From: a bacterium
GTDB taxonomy: Bacteria > T1Sed10-126
Length of the DNA stretch: 64,000 nucleotides
Direction: 5' to 3'
Assembly (NCBI GenBank): GCA_003554945.1
Contig: PWHN01000057.1
Location: 1-64,000 of the forward strand
Of this stretch, positions 9,030 through 18,279 are shown piece after piece. Each line of letters starts with the position of its first letter. Position 1 is the first letter of the stretch. Made by a program: the position numbers and the translations under genes. The notes under the pieces were generated by a model. It saw only the letters and a program-made list of their open reading frames with translations, was not told the DNA's origin and made no database searches.

Positions 9030-10121
9030 TTAAATTATCTTCACTCCTGTTGCTCTATCCTGCAATAACTCACGCGCTTTTGCTTGCTCCGTCTGCCGAC
9101 GAAAAGCAAGCCTGATTGTTCCTTTTTCCCCTTCCCGCACACGAAGCACCTCAATATCACATATATTAACCTCTTCCTCACCCAATATACCTGTTATTTC
9201 AGCCAGTATACCGGGACTATCCGGAGCCTGAATTCTTAGTTCATAAAGAGTCCCCACAAGACCTTTCGCTTTTTCCGGAATAAGACTTCGTATTTTGGCC
9301 GCCTGACTCAGCCAGGCGCTAACCTCCGGCCAGTCTTCCTCCTCAATCAATCGCTTCACTTTTTCAATTCGTCCCTCAAACTCTGCAAGTGCCTCCAGAA
9401 CTTTCTCCCTGTTAGTTTCCAGGATGTCACGCCAGAGAGCCGGATCACTTGAGGCTATTCGAGTGGTATCTCTAAACCCACCGGCCGCGAGCGGCAAAGC
9501 ATCTTTTTCATAATCTTCCACTCCGCCAACCGCGTGAATAAGAGCGGCGGCACCAACGTGCGGCAGGTGACTGATATGAGCGGCAACTCGATCGTGTTGG
9601 GCGGGCGACAGTTCCATAATATGAGCACCAAGTTGCTCCCATATTTGTCGCACTTCGTTAAGCTTATCACATCTGCCTGACGACGGCGTCAGCACACAGA
9701 TGGCGTTTTCAAACAGCAGCGGATCTGAGGCTTCAAGTCCCTGTTTTTCTGAACCTGCCATCGGATGAGCCCCCACAAATTCAACCGAATCCGGAAGAAT
9801 TTCAGCGGCGCGGCTGCATATCCATTCTTTGGTCGAACCAACATCAGTAACAAAACCGGGCTGGTTCCCTCCAGACGCAACCTCTTTCAGCACCTGTGGC
9901 ATAGAAGGGACAGGCAGTGCCAGCAGAAGGCCGTCTACTTCCTCTGGCAAGTCTCCCGGCTCATATGCGCTCTCAATTATCTCGTTTTTTAGAGCTAATT
10001 GCAATCGTTCACTGTCCCGATCCCAGCCGCTAACCACAATTTTTGTGTCGGATAACCCCCGGGCTATAGATCCTCCTATCAGTCCCAGACCAACGATGTG
10101 TAAATTCAATTCAGAATCCAC
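9030..10121 (-). CDS. tyrA: Prephenate dehydrogenase with ACT domain
   Basis: Converts prephenate to 4-hydroxyphenylpyruvate for tyrosine; 363 aa. The N-terminal Rossmann motif is GLGLIGGS (about residues 11-18). The TyrA signatures HPMAGSEKQG and HISHLPH are present. A C-terminal ACT domain (about residues 290-363, starting LYELRIQAPDSPGILAEITG) suggests feedback control by an amino acid. The GTG start lies inside the 3' end of hisC, with an 11-base overlap. With pheA and hisC it forms an aromatic amino-acid block. Confidence 0.95.
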   Translation of the reverse strand: MDSELNLHIVGLGLIGGSIARGLSDTKIVVSGWDRDSERLQLALKNEIIESAYEPGDLPEEVDGLLLALPVPSMPQVLKEVASGGNQPGFVTDVGSTKEWICSRAAEILPDSVEFVGAHPMAGSEKQGLEASDPLLFENAICVLTPSSGRCDKLNEVRQIWEQLGAHIMELSPAQHDRVAAHISHLPHVGAAALIHAVGGVEDYEKDALPLAAGGFRDTTRIASSDPALWRDILETNREKVLEALAEFEGRIEKVKRLIEEEDWPEVSAWLSQAAKIRSLIPEKAKGLVGTLYELRIQAPDSPGILAEITGILGEEEVNICDIEVLRVREGEKGTIRLAFRRQTEQAKARELLQDRATGVKII

Positions 10122-11241
10122 AAACCTGGTCCAGAGCTGCTAAAAATTGGTCGTTTTCTTCCCGTCTACCAACTGTCAGCCGGAAATGGTTTTTAAGACC
10201 GTAAGGGGCCATAGAACGAACTATAACCCCTTCAGGGAGCAGGTCTTCAAACAACTGCTCCCCAGTAAAATCTCCGGGTGCTTCCACTAAAATAAAATTT
10301 GCTGACGGTGGAACGTAATTGATTTGTCGCCGGTCAAATTCTTTTAACAAACGCTCACGCTCTGAAATAATTTTTTTACGGGAGGTTTCCAAAAATTCTG
10401 CCTCGTTTAGTGCTGCCTTCGCCAGCGCCTGAGCGGGCCGGTTCACATTGAAAGGTGGACGTACCTTGTGTAGCTCGGAGGCCAGCTCCGGCTCCATAAG
10501 TCCATAGCCGACCCGTAAGCCTGGCAGCGCATAAGCTTTGGAAAAAGTTCGCAATACAACAACACCGGCCTGACCGGCGTTACGAGTTTTTAGAAAATCA
10601 ATCCCGTTTGGATAGTCCGGTTGCGTCATCAACTCAAAATATGCCTCATCTATGAGCAGTAGACAGTGACCTGGTAATCGCTCATAAAACTCCTTGAATT
10701 CCTGTTTTGAAAGGTAACGGGAGGTGGGATTGTTTGGATTAGGGATACAAACCCAGCGGGTCTGCGGGCCAATCTGCTTAAGCATCGCTTCGAGGTTCAG
10801 ATCAAAATTATCGTCAACCGGCACCGGTTTGGGTTCTGCTCCCATCATCAGGGCATCCATTTGATAGATAACAAACGAGGGATCGCCGCAGACAATCTCC
10901 AGCCCCGGTTCCAGAGTCGCCTTGGCCAGGCAATCAAGAATCTCGTCACTGCCCGCACCTACTACTATACCTTCTGCCGGCCAGTCATATTTATCGGCCA
11001 GAGCTTCACGCAGGTAAAAACAACCGCCATCCGGGTAGCGATTTAACTTCGAAAACTCCTGTTCGTAAATGTTTTTCAACTGGGCCGGTGGTGAATATGG
11101 GTTTTCGTTCGAAGCCAGCTTCACCGGCAGCTCATCAAGATTGTATTTGGCCTGTATCTCTTCCATTGGTTTCCCCGGTTCATAGGCCTGTAACCTGTTC
11201 AGTGAATCCCGCACTCTGTAAGGTGATTCTTTATCCGTCAT
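10111..11241 (-). CDS. hisC: Histidinol-phosphate / aromatic aminotransferase
   Basis: PLP-dependent fold-type I aminotransferase of the HisC family, 376 aa from ATG 11241. That start has GGGAGGAG upstream and overlaps the pheA stop by 11 bases; a longer frame exists but lacks support. Visible motifs are SNENPYSPP near the N-terminus, PNPNNPTSRY, the PLP lysine in RTFSKAYALPGLRVGY, and a C-terminal RLTVGRREEN. Because it lies between pheA and tyrA it may act on phenylpyruvate and hydroxyphenylpyruvate as well as, or in place of, histidinol phosphate. No other his genes are in the window. Confidence 0.9.
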   Translation of the reverse strand: MTDKESPYRVRDSLNRLQAYEPGKPMEEIQAKYNLDELPVKLASNENPYSPPAQLKNIYEQEFSKLNRYPDGGCFYLREALADKYDWPAEGIVVGAGSDEILDCLAKATLEPGLEIVCGDPSFVIYQMDALMMGAEPKPVPVDDNFDLNLEAMLKQIGPQTRWVCIPNPNNPTSRYLSKQEFKEFYERLPGHCLLLIDEAYFELMTQPDYPNGIDFLKTRNAGQAGVVVLRTFSKAYALPGLRVGYGLMEPELASELHKVRPPFNVNRPAQALAKAALNEAEFLETSRKKIISERERLLKEFDRRQINYVPPSANFILVEAPGDFTGEQLFEDLLPEGVIVRSMAPYGLKNHFRLTVGRREENDQFLAALDQVCGF

Positions 11242-12316
11242 GAAAAGGCTCCTCCCTTGGATATGAACCAAGTATTTTGAAAAATGGTGTCTCTGATTTT
11301 AACGCGTCTAATAGTTTTTGAATTTTTTCGTCATCCTGGTGACCGATAAAATCGACAAAAAAGATGTAATCCCAGGTCTTACTTTTTGCCGGACGCGACT
11401 CTATTTTCGTCATGTTCACACTTAGCCTTCCAAACGGCTCAAGTGTATCGTAGAGTGCTCCCACTCGATCTTTAACTGAAAAAGCTATCGTTGTCTTATC
11501 CTCACCGGTTGGCTCCGGTATTTCACAACCGAGAACTAAAAAACGTGTATAGTTATCAAGACGGTCTTCAATTTTGTTGGCCAGAATCTTAAGTCCATAA
11601 ATTTCTGCCGCCACCGGGCTGGCCACAGCCGCCGTATCAGTCTCCCCGGCGGCCAGTTCAGCTGCTCGGGCGGTACTATTGACCTCACGTATTTTAACCT
11701 CAGACAAATTCTTTTCTATCCACTGTCGTGACTGAGCCAGGGCCTGGCGGTGTGAACAGAGTATTTTCACATCTTTTAGCTCTTCCATTTGTCCCAGAAG
11801 ACACAGATCAACAGCCAGGTAGCTTTCACTACAGATAAACAGGTTGGACTCCAGAAAACGATCAAGCGTATGTCGGACTGCTCCCTCTTGACTGTTTTCA
11901 ATCGGGACCACACCAAAATCAACTTCACCCCGACTGACCGCGGTAAAAACTTCGTCCACACTTTCTCTCGAATCATAACTGCTGGCCGCACCAAATCGAT
12001 CCAGAGCGGCGCAGTGAGTAAATGTTGCTTCCGGGCCAAGATAAGCTACCCGCAGAGGCTTTTCAAGATTCAAACAGGCCGCGGTAATTTCGTTGTATAT
12101 CCGTCTGAGAGACGCTTCTGGAAAGTTACCGCAGTTGAGCTCCAATATCCGCTCAACCACTTCCTTCTCCCGTTCTGGGACGTAGAGCCTGAGTCCCTGT
12201 TCTTTCTTTATTGCCCCCACCTCTTCGGCAACGCGGGCTCGTTTGTGAAGTAAATCCACCATTTGCCTGTCAATTTCGTCTATCTGACTACGATATTTGT
12301 CCAGCTCGTCACTCAT
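11231..12316 (-). CDS. pheA: Bifunctional chorismate mutase / prephenate dehydratase
   Basis: Makes phenylpyruvate from chorismate. Residues 1-85 are an AroQ-type chorismate mutase (YRSQIDEIDRQMVDLLHKRA), followed by a prephenate dehydratase domain (VAYLGPEATFTHCAA; GVVPIENSQEG) and a C-terminal ACT domain (TTIAFSVKDRVGALYDTLEPF; the ESRP motif). The true start is ATG 12316, with GGGAGG seven bases upstream, overlapping the scpB stop by 8 bases; the longer frame reads into scpB. The length of 361 aa is normal. The ACT domain suggests phenylalanine feedback. Confidence 0.95.
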   Translation of the reverse strand: MSDELDKYRSQIDEIDRQMVDLLHKRARVAEEVGAIKKEQGLRLYVPEREKEVVERILELNCGNFPEASLRRIYNEITAACLNLEKPLRVAYLGPEATFTHCAALDRFGAASSYDSRESVDEVFTAVSRGEVDFGVVPIENSQEGAVRHTLDRFLESNLFICSESYLAVDLCLLGQMEELKDVKILCSHRQALAQSRQWIEKNLSEVKIREVNSTARAAELAAGETDTAAVASPVAAEIYGLKILANKIEDRLDNYTRFLVLGCEIPEPTGEDKTTIAFSVKDRVGALYDTLEPFGRLSVNMTKIESRPAKSKTWDYIFFVDFIGHQDDEKIQKLLDALKSETPFFKILGSYPREEPFHDG

Positions 12317-12866
12317 TCTGTTCCTCCCTGCTGCGCAATGTTTCCACCTCATCCTCGTCCGGCAAATCATTAAGACTGCCGAGACCAAAATAATCTAAAA
12401 ATTTCTTGGTGGTTGAATATTCCATTGGCCGGCCAATTTCATCACGGCGTCCCTTGATTTTAATAAATCCCTTTTCCAGAAGAGTATTAATAACTGACTG
12501 CGAATTCACTCCCCGCAAAGACTCAACCTCCGCCCGGGTTACCGGCTGGTAATAAGCAACTATGACCAGTGTCTCAATAGCGGAGTCTGAAAGACGGGCC
12601 CGGGTCTGCCGCCCAAAAAGTTTCTCTAAAAACGAGTAGTGCTCCTCTCTGGTGGTCATTTTAAAACCACCAGAAATCTCCAGCAACTGCATTCCTCGCT
12701 CCTGTTCTTTATACTCCTCTTTTAATTCAAGCATAATCTGACGGATTTTACCACCGTCAACCGGAAGAATATCACTCAATTCTGCAGCCCTTATTGGTTC
12801 TTCTGAAACAAAAAGCGCCGCCTCAATAAGTGCTTTTAGATTTAACTCCTCTCCTTCTATTTCCAT
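12309..12866 (-). CDS. scpB: Segregation and condensation protein B
   Basis: Winged-helix subunit of the SMC-ScpAB condensin that compacts the chromosome; 185 aa. The N-terminus LKALIEAALFVSEEPI and the second winged-helix segment ETLVIVAYYQPVTRAEVESLRGV are typical, as is the GRPMEYSTTKKFLDYFGL end motif. It lies just downstream of scpA, as in many bacteria. The smc gene is not in the window. Confidence 0.95.
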   Translation of the reverse strand: MEIEGEELNLKALIEAALFVSEEPIRAAELSDILPVDGGKIRQIMLELKEEYKEQERGMQLLEISGGFKMTTREEHYSFLEKLFGRQTRARLSDSAIETLVIVAYYQPVTRAEVESLRGVNSQSVINTLLEKGFIKIKGRRDEIGRPMEYSTTKKFLDYFGLGSLNDLPDEDEVETLRSREEQNE

Positions 12867-12890
12867 CGGTTACTACCTTTCGATATCAAT

Positions 12891-13613
12891 CTACCCAACA
12901 TTTTGCTGACCCGGGGTTATTACAAATATTTCGTCTGTTGAAACCTGTTTTACAATCCTCAGCTCAGCCTGTTTTACAAGCTGTAAAAGCGCTACAAAGG
13001 TTACAACAATCTCTTCGCGAACCGGACGAGAACTGAGCAGCTCAGCAAAAGCGACCGGTTCACCGGGGTTGACAGAACTCTTTATCCGCTCCATCTGTTC
13101 CTCAGTATCGTAGTTGTCAGAAAATTTAAAGTGTGGTAGCTCTCGCTGATCACGTTGAGTAACAACTATATTTTGAAAAGCCTTGACTAACTCAAACAGG
13201 GTTACCTCTTTATAAACAGTTTCCCCTGACCTCACAAACTCGGGCAAATCAGGTCGAGTGTCATAAAGCCGGGCTCGTTCTTTCGCCTTCTCTTTAAGTG
13301 TCTCACCGACCTGGAGAAAAAATTGTCGTTTTTCATCGGGTAATTCTTCTTTTTCATCTTCCTCGGGTTCTTCTTCGCCTCCCGGCAAAAGCTCACGTGT
13401 TTTTATTCGCAGCAGTTCAGAAAATAGTAGAAGCAGTGAGGAGGCACCACCGACAGTCCAGTCGCTGCTGTTTCCCAGATGATTAATAAAATCCTCAACC
13501 AAGTCAGCTAGTTTTATTTCGCTGATCGGCACGTCGTGACTGCGAGCTACCTCCAGCAGTCCCTCCAGCGGCCCCTGATAATGCTCGTCGTATACCTCAT
13601 AATCAAGCTCCAT
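12891..13613 (-). CDS. scpA: Segregation and condensation protein A
   Basis: Kleisin subunit that bridges SMC heads; 240 aa. The N-terminal signature YQGPLEGLLEVARSHDVPI is clear, followed by an LLLLFSELLRIKTRELLP helix and an acidic linker. The C-terminal winged helix contains FVALLQLVKQAELRI. Its ATG overlaps the stop of the upstream nucleotidyltransferase gene by one base (TAATG). Confidence 0.95.
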   Translation of the reverse strand: MELDYEVYDEHYQGPLEGLLEVARSHDVPISEIKLADLVEDFINHLGNSSDWTVGGASSLLLLFSELLRIKTRELLPGGEEEPEEDEKEELPDEKRQFFLQVGETLKEKAKERARLYDTRPDLPEFVRSGETVYKEVTLFELVKAFQNIVVTQRDQRELPHFKFSDNYDTEEQMERIKSSVNPGEPVAFAELLSSRPVREEIVVTFVALLQLVKQAELRIVKQVSTDEIFVITPGQQNVG

Positions 13614-16216
13614 TAGTTAAATTCATATTCCTTCTTAAAAAATTCTTTTAATTCCTCTTTGTCCTCAGTTCCGGTGTCCAGTTGATAAGCAAATATATTC
13701 TCAAGCATCTCTCCCATAATCGGTCCCGGCTCAACCCCCCACTCCTTCAAATCCTCGCCGTCCACTATACGTGATACCGGGGCTATTTCCTCACGATATG
13801 TTTTTATCTTTTTCTGGATATTTTCGCTTTCACTGGCCAGCAATGCCACAAAAACTTCCGCCTCTCGAATATAATTCAGCAAATTATACAACCTTGAGGG
13901 CTGGCTTGCAAACTCAACCTCTCCCCGGATCTCTTCAAATTGTTTGAATTTGTTGACTATCCGACAGCGGCGTTGATTAAACATTAACCGTTCTGCCAGC
14001 TGCTCAATTTTTTCGGAAGGGAAGGGACGCAGAAGCAAGCAGTAATAAACCATTTCGGGGCGTTTTAAATCCTCCTCATCCAGCAGGGTATGGGCTTGCT
14101 TAAACCATAATTCCATCTCTTCTACCCACTTGAATTCAGGCATAAAATTAGAGAATACGTCACGCTCAAAAAGCCGCTTGACCACCTTTACCGGCGACGG
14201 TTCCCGAAAGACCCGGTCAATCTCATCGCGAAGCCGATCACCGCTCACCTCGGCAAAGGGATGGCCATTAAGGGCCTGCTGAAGCTGGAATCTAGTGTCT
14301 CTTGCCAGTTTGAAATCAAACCGGGCCGCAAACCGAAAGGCGCGAAATATTCTGATCGGATCGTCAAGAAAACTCATCGCATATATTATTTTTATCACGC
14401 CCTCTTCCAGATCCTGTCGTCCTCCGAAAATATCCAGCAGCTCGCCAAAATCTTCCGGAACTAGACTTACAGCCATGCTGTTAATAGTAAAATCGCGCCG
14501 CCTTAAGTCCTGTTGTACAGAAGCCTGGTCAATATTCACCCTGGGCAGCGCCGCCGGATGTGAGTAATACTCTGAACGCGCTGTGGCCAAATCTATATTA
14601 TCACTACCTGGCATATAGACTCGCGCAGTCCTGAACTTTTCGTGAGTATTATATTCATAATCATAGCGCCGAGAAATTTCTTCGGCAAAATTCACTGCAT
14701 CTTGCTCTACTACGAGATCTAATTCTCCCGGCTTAATCTCCAACAAAATGTCACGAACACTACCGCCAACAAGATAAAGTTTTTCCCCTATTCCCTCCGC
14801 CACTCTCCCCCATTCTTTAAGCAGCTTGAATTGCTCCGGCTCAAGCACTTCCTTCAATAATCTCTTCACGTTGTCGGGCTCCGGCTGTTGGGAATAGGGC
14901 GGCGACGATTCCTTAACCCGGGCGGGACTGTAACGCTCGTGTAAGATCCGAACCACGTCGGTTCTTGTAACTATACCTACTAATAAGCCGTTTTCTGTTA
15001 CCGGCAATCTACCAATCTGTTCTTCCGTCAATATGTTTTGAATCTGCTGCAGACCGGTATCAGGAGAAATTGTTACAACCTCCGGTGTCATAAACCCTTT
15101 CACCGGGGCATGAGTTAAATCGTGCTCAACCGCCTTGTCAATATCGCTACGGGTAATAATACCGCAGAGTCTGTTCTCCTTATCTGTAATTGGCAAACCA
15201 CCGTGGCCCAGCTCTAACATTATTTGATGGGCCTTTTCCACCTTCAAATCTTCTCTGATTGAGTGCGCCGGCGTCGTCATCACCTCGGCGGCAGTTAACT
15301 CCGGTTTAAGTCGCTCTTCCAGAAACCGAATCAAAGCATCCCTGGCCTCCGAAAGTGTTAACCCGGCAAGTGTTGCTGATGCCGCACGCTTGTGCCCACC
15401 ACCGCCAAACTGCCGGGCGATCGCACCGCCATCGACGTTCTGATAGCGGTTTCTTACAACCATCTGAATCCGCTGATTCATCCTTACCATCAGGATCAAC
15501 AGATTGGCATTCTCCATATCCCGCAGCTTGTGTGCGATTAAAGCCACCTCGGGAATATAACGGTCTCGCTCTGCCGTCGAAATTACCACCGGCACGTTGT
15601 TTATGGTGATTTTTTCGCTCTTGGCCAGAACCTCGTTTAATAACTCTTTCTGTTCTGAACTGAGTGGACGATTACAAAAATTTTGCACCAGATCAAGGTC
15701 AGCTCCGGCGCCAAGTAAAAACTCTCCGGCACTGTAATCAGAAGGAGTGGCAGTCCCAAACTGCAGGTTCCCGGTCTCCTGGTGCAGGCCAATCATGAAA
15801 AGCGTCGCCTCAAACGAGGTAACCCCCAGGTTTTTGTCTCGTAGTTTCTGCACCATTATGGAAATTAGCGACCCCGCCTCGCCCACAATCGTTTCCGCGG
15901 CGTCGATGTCCCCCTGTTCGGGCGGATGATGGTCGTATAAAATAATTTCGTCGGCTTTACCCAGAAATTCCGCGTAAGGACCAAGACGCTCCCTTTTGTT
16001 GGTGTCTACCACAATCATCTTATCAATCTCTTGATCCCTGTATTCTGAATAGCGAAAGAAAGAGAAATGATCCCGGTATAAGTTTAAAAATTCCAATACC
16101 CCCCCCTCCGCTGTCGGCTGTAAATATATCTTCGCCTCGGGATGCAGCTTCTTCGCCGCCACCATAGAACCAACACAATCAAAATCTAAGTTCTGGTGCC
16201 CCACAATTATATCCAT
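13613..16216 (-). CDS. DHH - CBS - tRNA nucleotidyltransferase fusion
   Basis: 867-aa fusion of the kind known from bacteria with split A-adding and CC-adding enzymes. Residues 1-190 form a DHH phosphoesterase domain (DFD at 11-13, DHH at 95-97), with a DHHA1-type GGGGHKRA at 271-278. Two CBS domains follow (about 310-365 and 372-428). The C-terminal half is a class II poly(A)/CCA polymerase (LVGGSVRDILL at 482-492, then the RRDFTINSMA motif). The usual catalytic DxD reads E498-Leu-D500, a conservative change. Whether it adds A, CC or CCA cannot be read off. It is first in a coupled run with scpA and scpB. Confidence 0.92.
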   Translation of the reverse strand: MDIIVGHQNLDFDCVGSMVAAKKLHPEAKIYLQPTAEGGVLEFLNLYRDHFSFFRYSEYRDQEIDKMIVVDTNKRERLGPYAEFLGKADEIILYDHHPPEQGDIDAAETIVGEAGSLISIMVQKLRDKNLGVTSFEATLFMIGLHQETGNLQFGTATPSDYSAGEFLLGAGADLDLVQNFCNRPLSSEQKELLNEVLAKSEKITINNVPVVISTAERDRYIPEVALIAHKLRDMENANLLILMVRMNQRIQMVVRNRYQNVDGGAIARQFGGGGHKRAASATLAGLTLSEARDALIRFLEERLKPELTAAEVMTTPAHSIREDLKVEKAHQIMLELGHGGLPITDKENRLCGIITRSDIDKAVEHDLTHAPVKGFMTPEVVTISPDTGLQQIQNILTEEQIGRLPVTENGLLVGIVTRTDVVRILHERYSPARVKESSPPYSQQPEPDNVKRLLKEVLEPEQFKLLKEWGRVAEGIGEKLYLVGGSVRDILLEIKPGELDLVVEQDAVNFAEEISRRYDYEYNTHEKFRTARVYMPGSDNIDLATARSEYYSHPAALPRVNIDQASVQQDLRRRDFTINSMAVSLVPEDFGELLDIFGGRQDLEEGVIKIIYAMSFLDDPIRIFRAFRFAARFDFKLARDTRFQLQQALNGHPFAEVSGDRLRDEIDRVFREPSPVKVVKRLFERDVFSNFMPEFKWVEEMELWFKQAHTLLDEEDLKRPEMVYYCLLLRPFPSEKIEQLAERLMFNQRRCRIVNKFKQFEEIRGEVEFASQPSRLYNLLNYIREAEVFVALLASESENIQKKIKTYREEIAPVSRIVDGEDLKEWGVEPGPIMGEMLENIFAYQLDTGTEDKEELKEFFKKEYEFN

Positions 16217-16281
16217 CTGTTTCTCCTTATCTGTCTTGTTCGAAATATTTTTTTCCTTGGCGCAGAAGAGAAAAAGAGCAA

Positions 16282-17199
16282 TTAATCGGTCCCGTCCTCC
16301 AGGTCTCCAAAATCTCCCTCAACAAGTGACATATACTTGCGTTTGACCGGTTTGCGCGTCTCCAGAGCCTCTCCCATTCCATCGGCGGCATGAATTAATG
16401 CCTGGAAAAATAATTTTAATCCGTTTCGCTTTGCGAAAGACTTAAAAAATTGTTTGCCCCAGAATAGAAAAGTCTTTCCAAACGCCAGGGGAACGCTAAA
16501 GTTGCGCCAGAAATACCAGGTTGAATTCCTGGTAACGTAATAAAAAAGTCGACTCGTCTCGCGGTTGCGGTTGGCTCGCCTGTGTAAAATGGTAATTAAC
16601 GGAAAATATCTTACCTCGGCTCCGGAATTCAGTATTCTTGTCGCAAAATCCCTCTCTTCAACATAAATGAAGTAGCGGTCCCAGAATCCACCCGTCCGTT
16701 CAAACATTTCAGGACGGATAGCCGCCGCACAGGTACGAAATGTTGGACTTAAATAACCTTCCTTCTCACTGCCTACTTTCTTCCACCGAAACCACTTATC
16801 CTCCTCACCTTCACCGTCAATAACTCTAAAACCCGCTGCCCCTAAATCAGAGTTGCGGCGAAATTTTTCAACAATTCTCGTAATCGTATTCTCCTGGAGC
16901 AATTTACTGTCGTCGTCAAGGGAAATTATCAACTCTCCAGTCGCCTCATCCGCTCCAATATTTCTCCCACCCACCCCGCGATTTTCTTCCAGTTTAATTA
17001 ACTTTACATCGGGATACTTCTCTTTGAGCGTCAGCGCAGTATCGTCCTCGCTGGCATTATCCACCACAATAATTTCAATACCTGGGAAATCCTGATTCTT
17101 AACCGAATTTATAGACTCCATCAACTGATCGCAGCGGTTTCGTGTTAATATGATAACCGAGACCAACTGAATTTCGTCCTCGCCAGCCAGGGTGGGCAT
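16282..17199 (-). CDS. Family 2 glycosyltransferase
   Basis: GT-A fold glycosyltransferase of the rhamnosyl/N-acetylglucosaminyl-transferase type, about 305 aa. The N-terminal sequence VSVIILTRNRCDQLMESI and the IIVVDNASEDDT motif are typical. The metal/nucleotide motif is DDDS, within ELIISLDDDSKLL. A later FIYVEERDFATRI matches the conserved acidic acceptor region. AGGAG lies upstream of both a TTG (17205) and an ATG (17199); the ATG is given here. It is the 5'-most gene of the minus-strand block and diverges from the catabolic cluster. The sugar donor and acceptor are unknown. Confidence 0.88.
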   Translation of the reverse strand: MPTLAGEDEIQLVSVIILTRNRCDQLMESINSVKNQDFPGIEIIVVDNASEDDTALTLKEKYPDVKLIKLEENRGVGGRNIGADEATGELIISLDDDSKLLQENTITRIVEKFRRNSDLGAAGFRVIDGEGEEDKWFRWKKVGSEKEGYLSPTFRTCAAAIRPEMFERTGGFWDRYFIYVEERDFATRILNSGAEVRYFPLITILHRRANRNRETSRLFYYVTRNSTWYFWRNFSVPLAFGKTFLFWGKQFFKSFAKRNGLKLFFQALIHAADGMGEALETRKPVKRKYMSLVEGDFGDLEDGTD

Positions 17200-17409
17200 A
17201 GACAATCACTCTCCTCTAATGTCACAACTTCTTAATAACCTGTTTACTAAAGTTTTAAATCCGTATAATCTTATCAGCTTTTCCAGCGAAGGTAAAAGGA
17301 AGCGGAACTTTACCGTCTCCTGAGAATTGTTTATAATCCTATCCTAAAATCTATCTGTTCAACAGGTAAAACAAAACAAACATACTCTAATGATTGCGAG
17401 GTAACTATA
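17200..17409. promoter_or_regulatory. Divergent intergenic region, probable promoters for both directions
   Basis: About 200 bases separate the minus-strand glycosyltransferase from the plus-strand amidase. Plus-strand -10-like hexamers TATAAT occur at 17263-17268 and 17332-17337, but neither has a convincing -35 at the right spacing. The GAGGT at about 17398-17402 is the Shine-Dalgarno of the amidase. Confidence 0.35.
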
Positions 17410-18258
17410 ATGCAAGAATTTGTCGCTGCCGCCGCTCAGATAGCAATTGAAGAGCCGGATAATTTTTCAGAAAATACCCGCAAGGTGGCCCGCTACCAGC
17501 GGCGCACCACCGACCGCTTTAACGCTCAACTTGTTGTCTACCCCGAATCAATAACAACCGGATTTACTCCCGGAGTAAAACCACCCGAACTTCACGACGT
17601 CCTCCCCCCGTCCATGGAAGAGGGTCTGGGGCCAGTCCTTGAAGCGACTCGAGAAACTAATAGCTACGCCGTTGTCTCCTCTTATGAGCCCGGCGAAGAT
17701 AAAAACACTGTCTACAACAGCGCCTTCCTCTGCGGTCCCGACGGCAAAATTGAAGGTCGGTACCGCAAAACTCACCTGTTTCCTACCGAACGGGTTGAAA
17801 ACAGTGGCTGGTCAACACCGGGCAAGGAAATTCCCGTTTTTGAGACTCGGCTTGGCAAAATTGGCATCATAATTTGTTACGACGGCGACTTCCCGGAACT
17901 CTCACGAATCCTCGCTTTGAAAGGCGCCGAAATAATTGTCCGGCCCGCCGCACTGCTGCGTAGTTTTGAAATCTGGGACATGAGCAATCGTATGCGGGCC
18001 TACGAAAATGACGTCTACTTCATCGGCGTAAACGCGATCGGCGAAGATGGTGCCGGAACTAAATTTTTCGGCCACAGCATGATTGTGTCTCCGGCTGGAC
18101 GACGTCTCCATCTGGCCAGAGCCGGTGAAGAAATTATTGCCGCAACAGTTAAACCACTAACAAAACACGAGGGAATTGAATCCAATTATCCCGTCCTGTT
18201 TGATCATCTCCAGGACCGTAATGTAGAAAGCTACCAGGATTACTTAACTGACCTGTGA
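17410..18258 (+). CDS. Nitrilase-family amidohydrolase
   Basis: Carbon-nitrogen hydrolase, 282 aa. The Glu-Lys-Cys triad is intact: Glu46 in VVYPES, Lys120 in GRYRKTHLF, and Cys156 in IIICYDGDFPE. The sequence looks most like branches acting on N-carbamoyl compounds or omega-amides rather than true nitriles. It is the first gene of the plus-strand catabolic cluster, 21 bases upstream of mdcA. In that setting it may release ammonia from an amide or ureido intermediate, which is an inference from context. Confidence 0.88.
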   Translation: MQEFVAAAAQIAIEEPDNFSENTRKVARYQRRTTDRFNAQLVVYPESITTGFTPGVKPPELHDVLPPSMEEGLGPVLEATRETNSYAVVSSYEPGEDKNTVYNSAFLCGPDGKIEGRYRKTHLFPTERVENSGWSTPGKEIPVFETRLGKIGIIICYDGDFPELSRILALKGAEIIVRPAALLRSFEIWDMSNRMRAYENDVYFIGVNAIGEDGAGTKFFGHSMIVSPAGRRLHLARAGEEIIAATVKPLTKHEGIESNYPVLFDHLQDRNVESYQDYLTDL

Positions 18259-18279
18259 AACCCAAACGGAGGGAATAAC

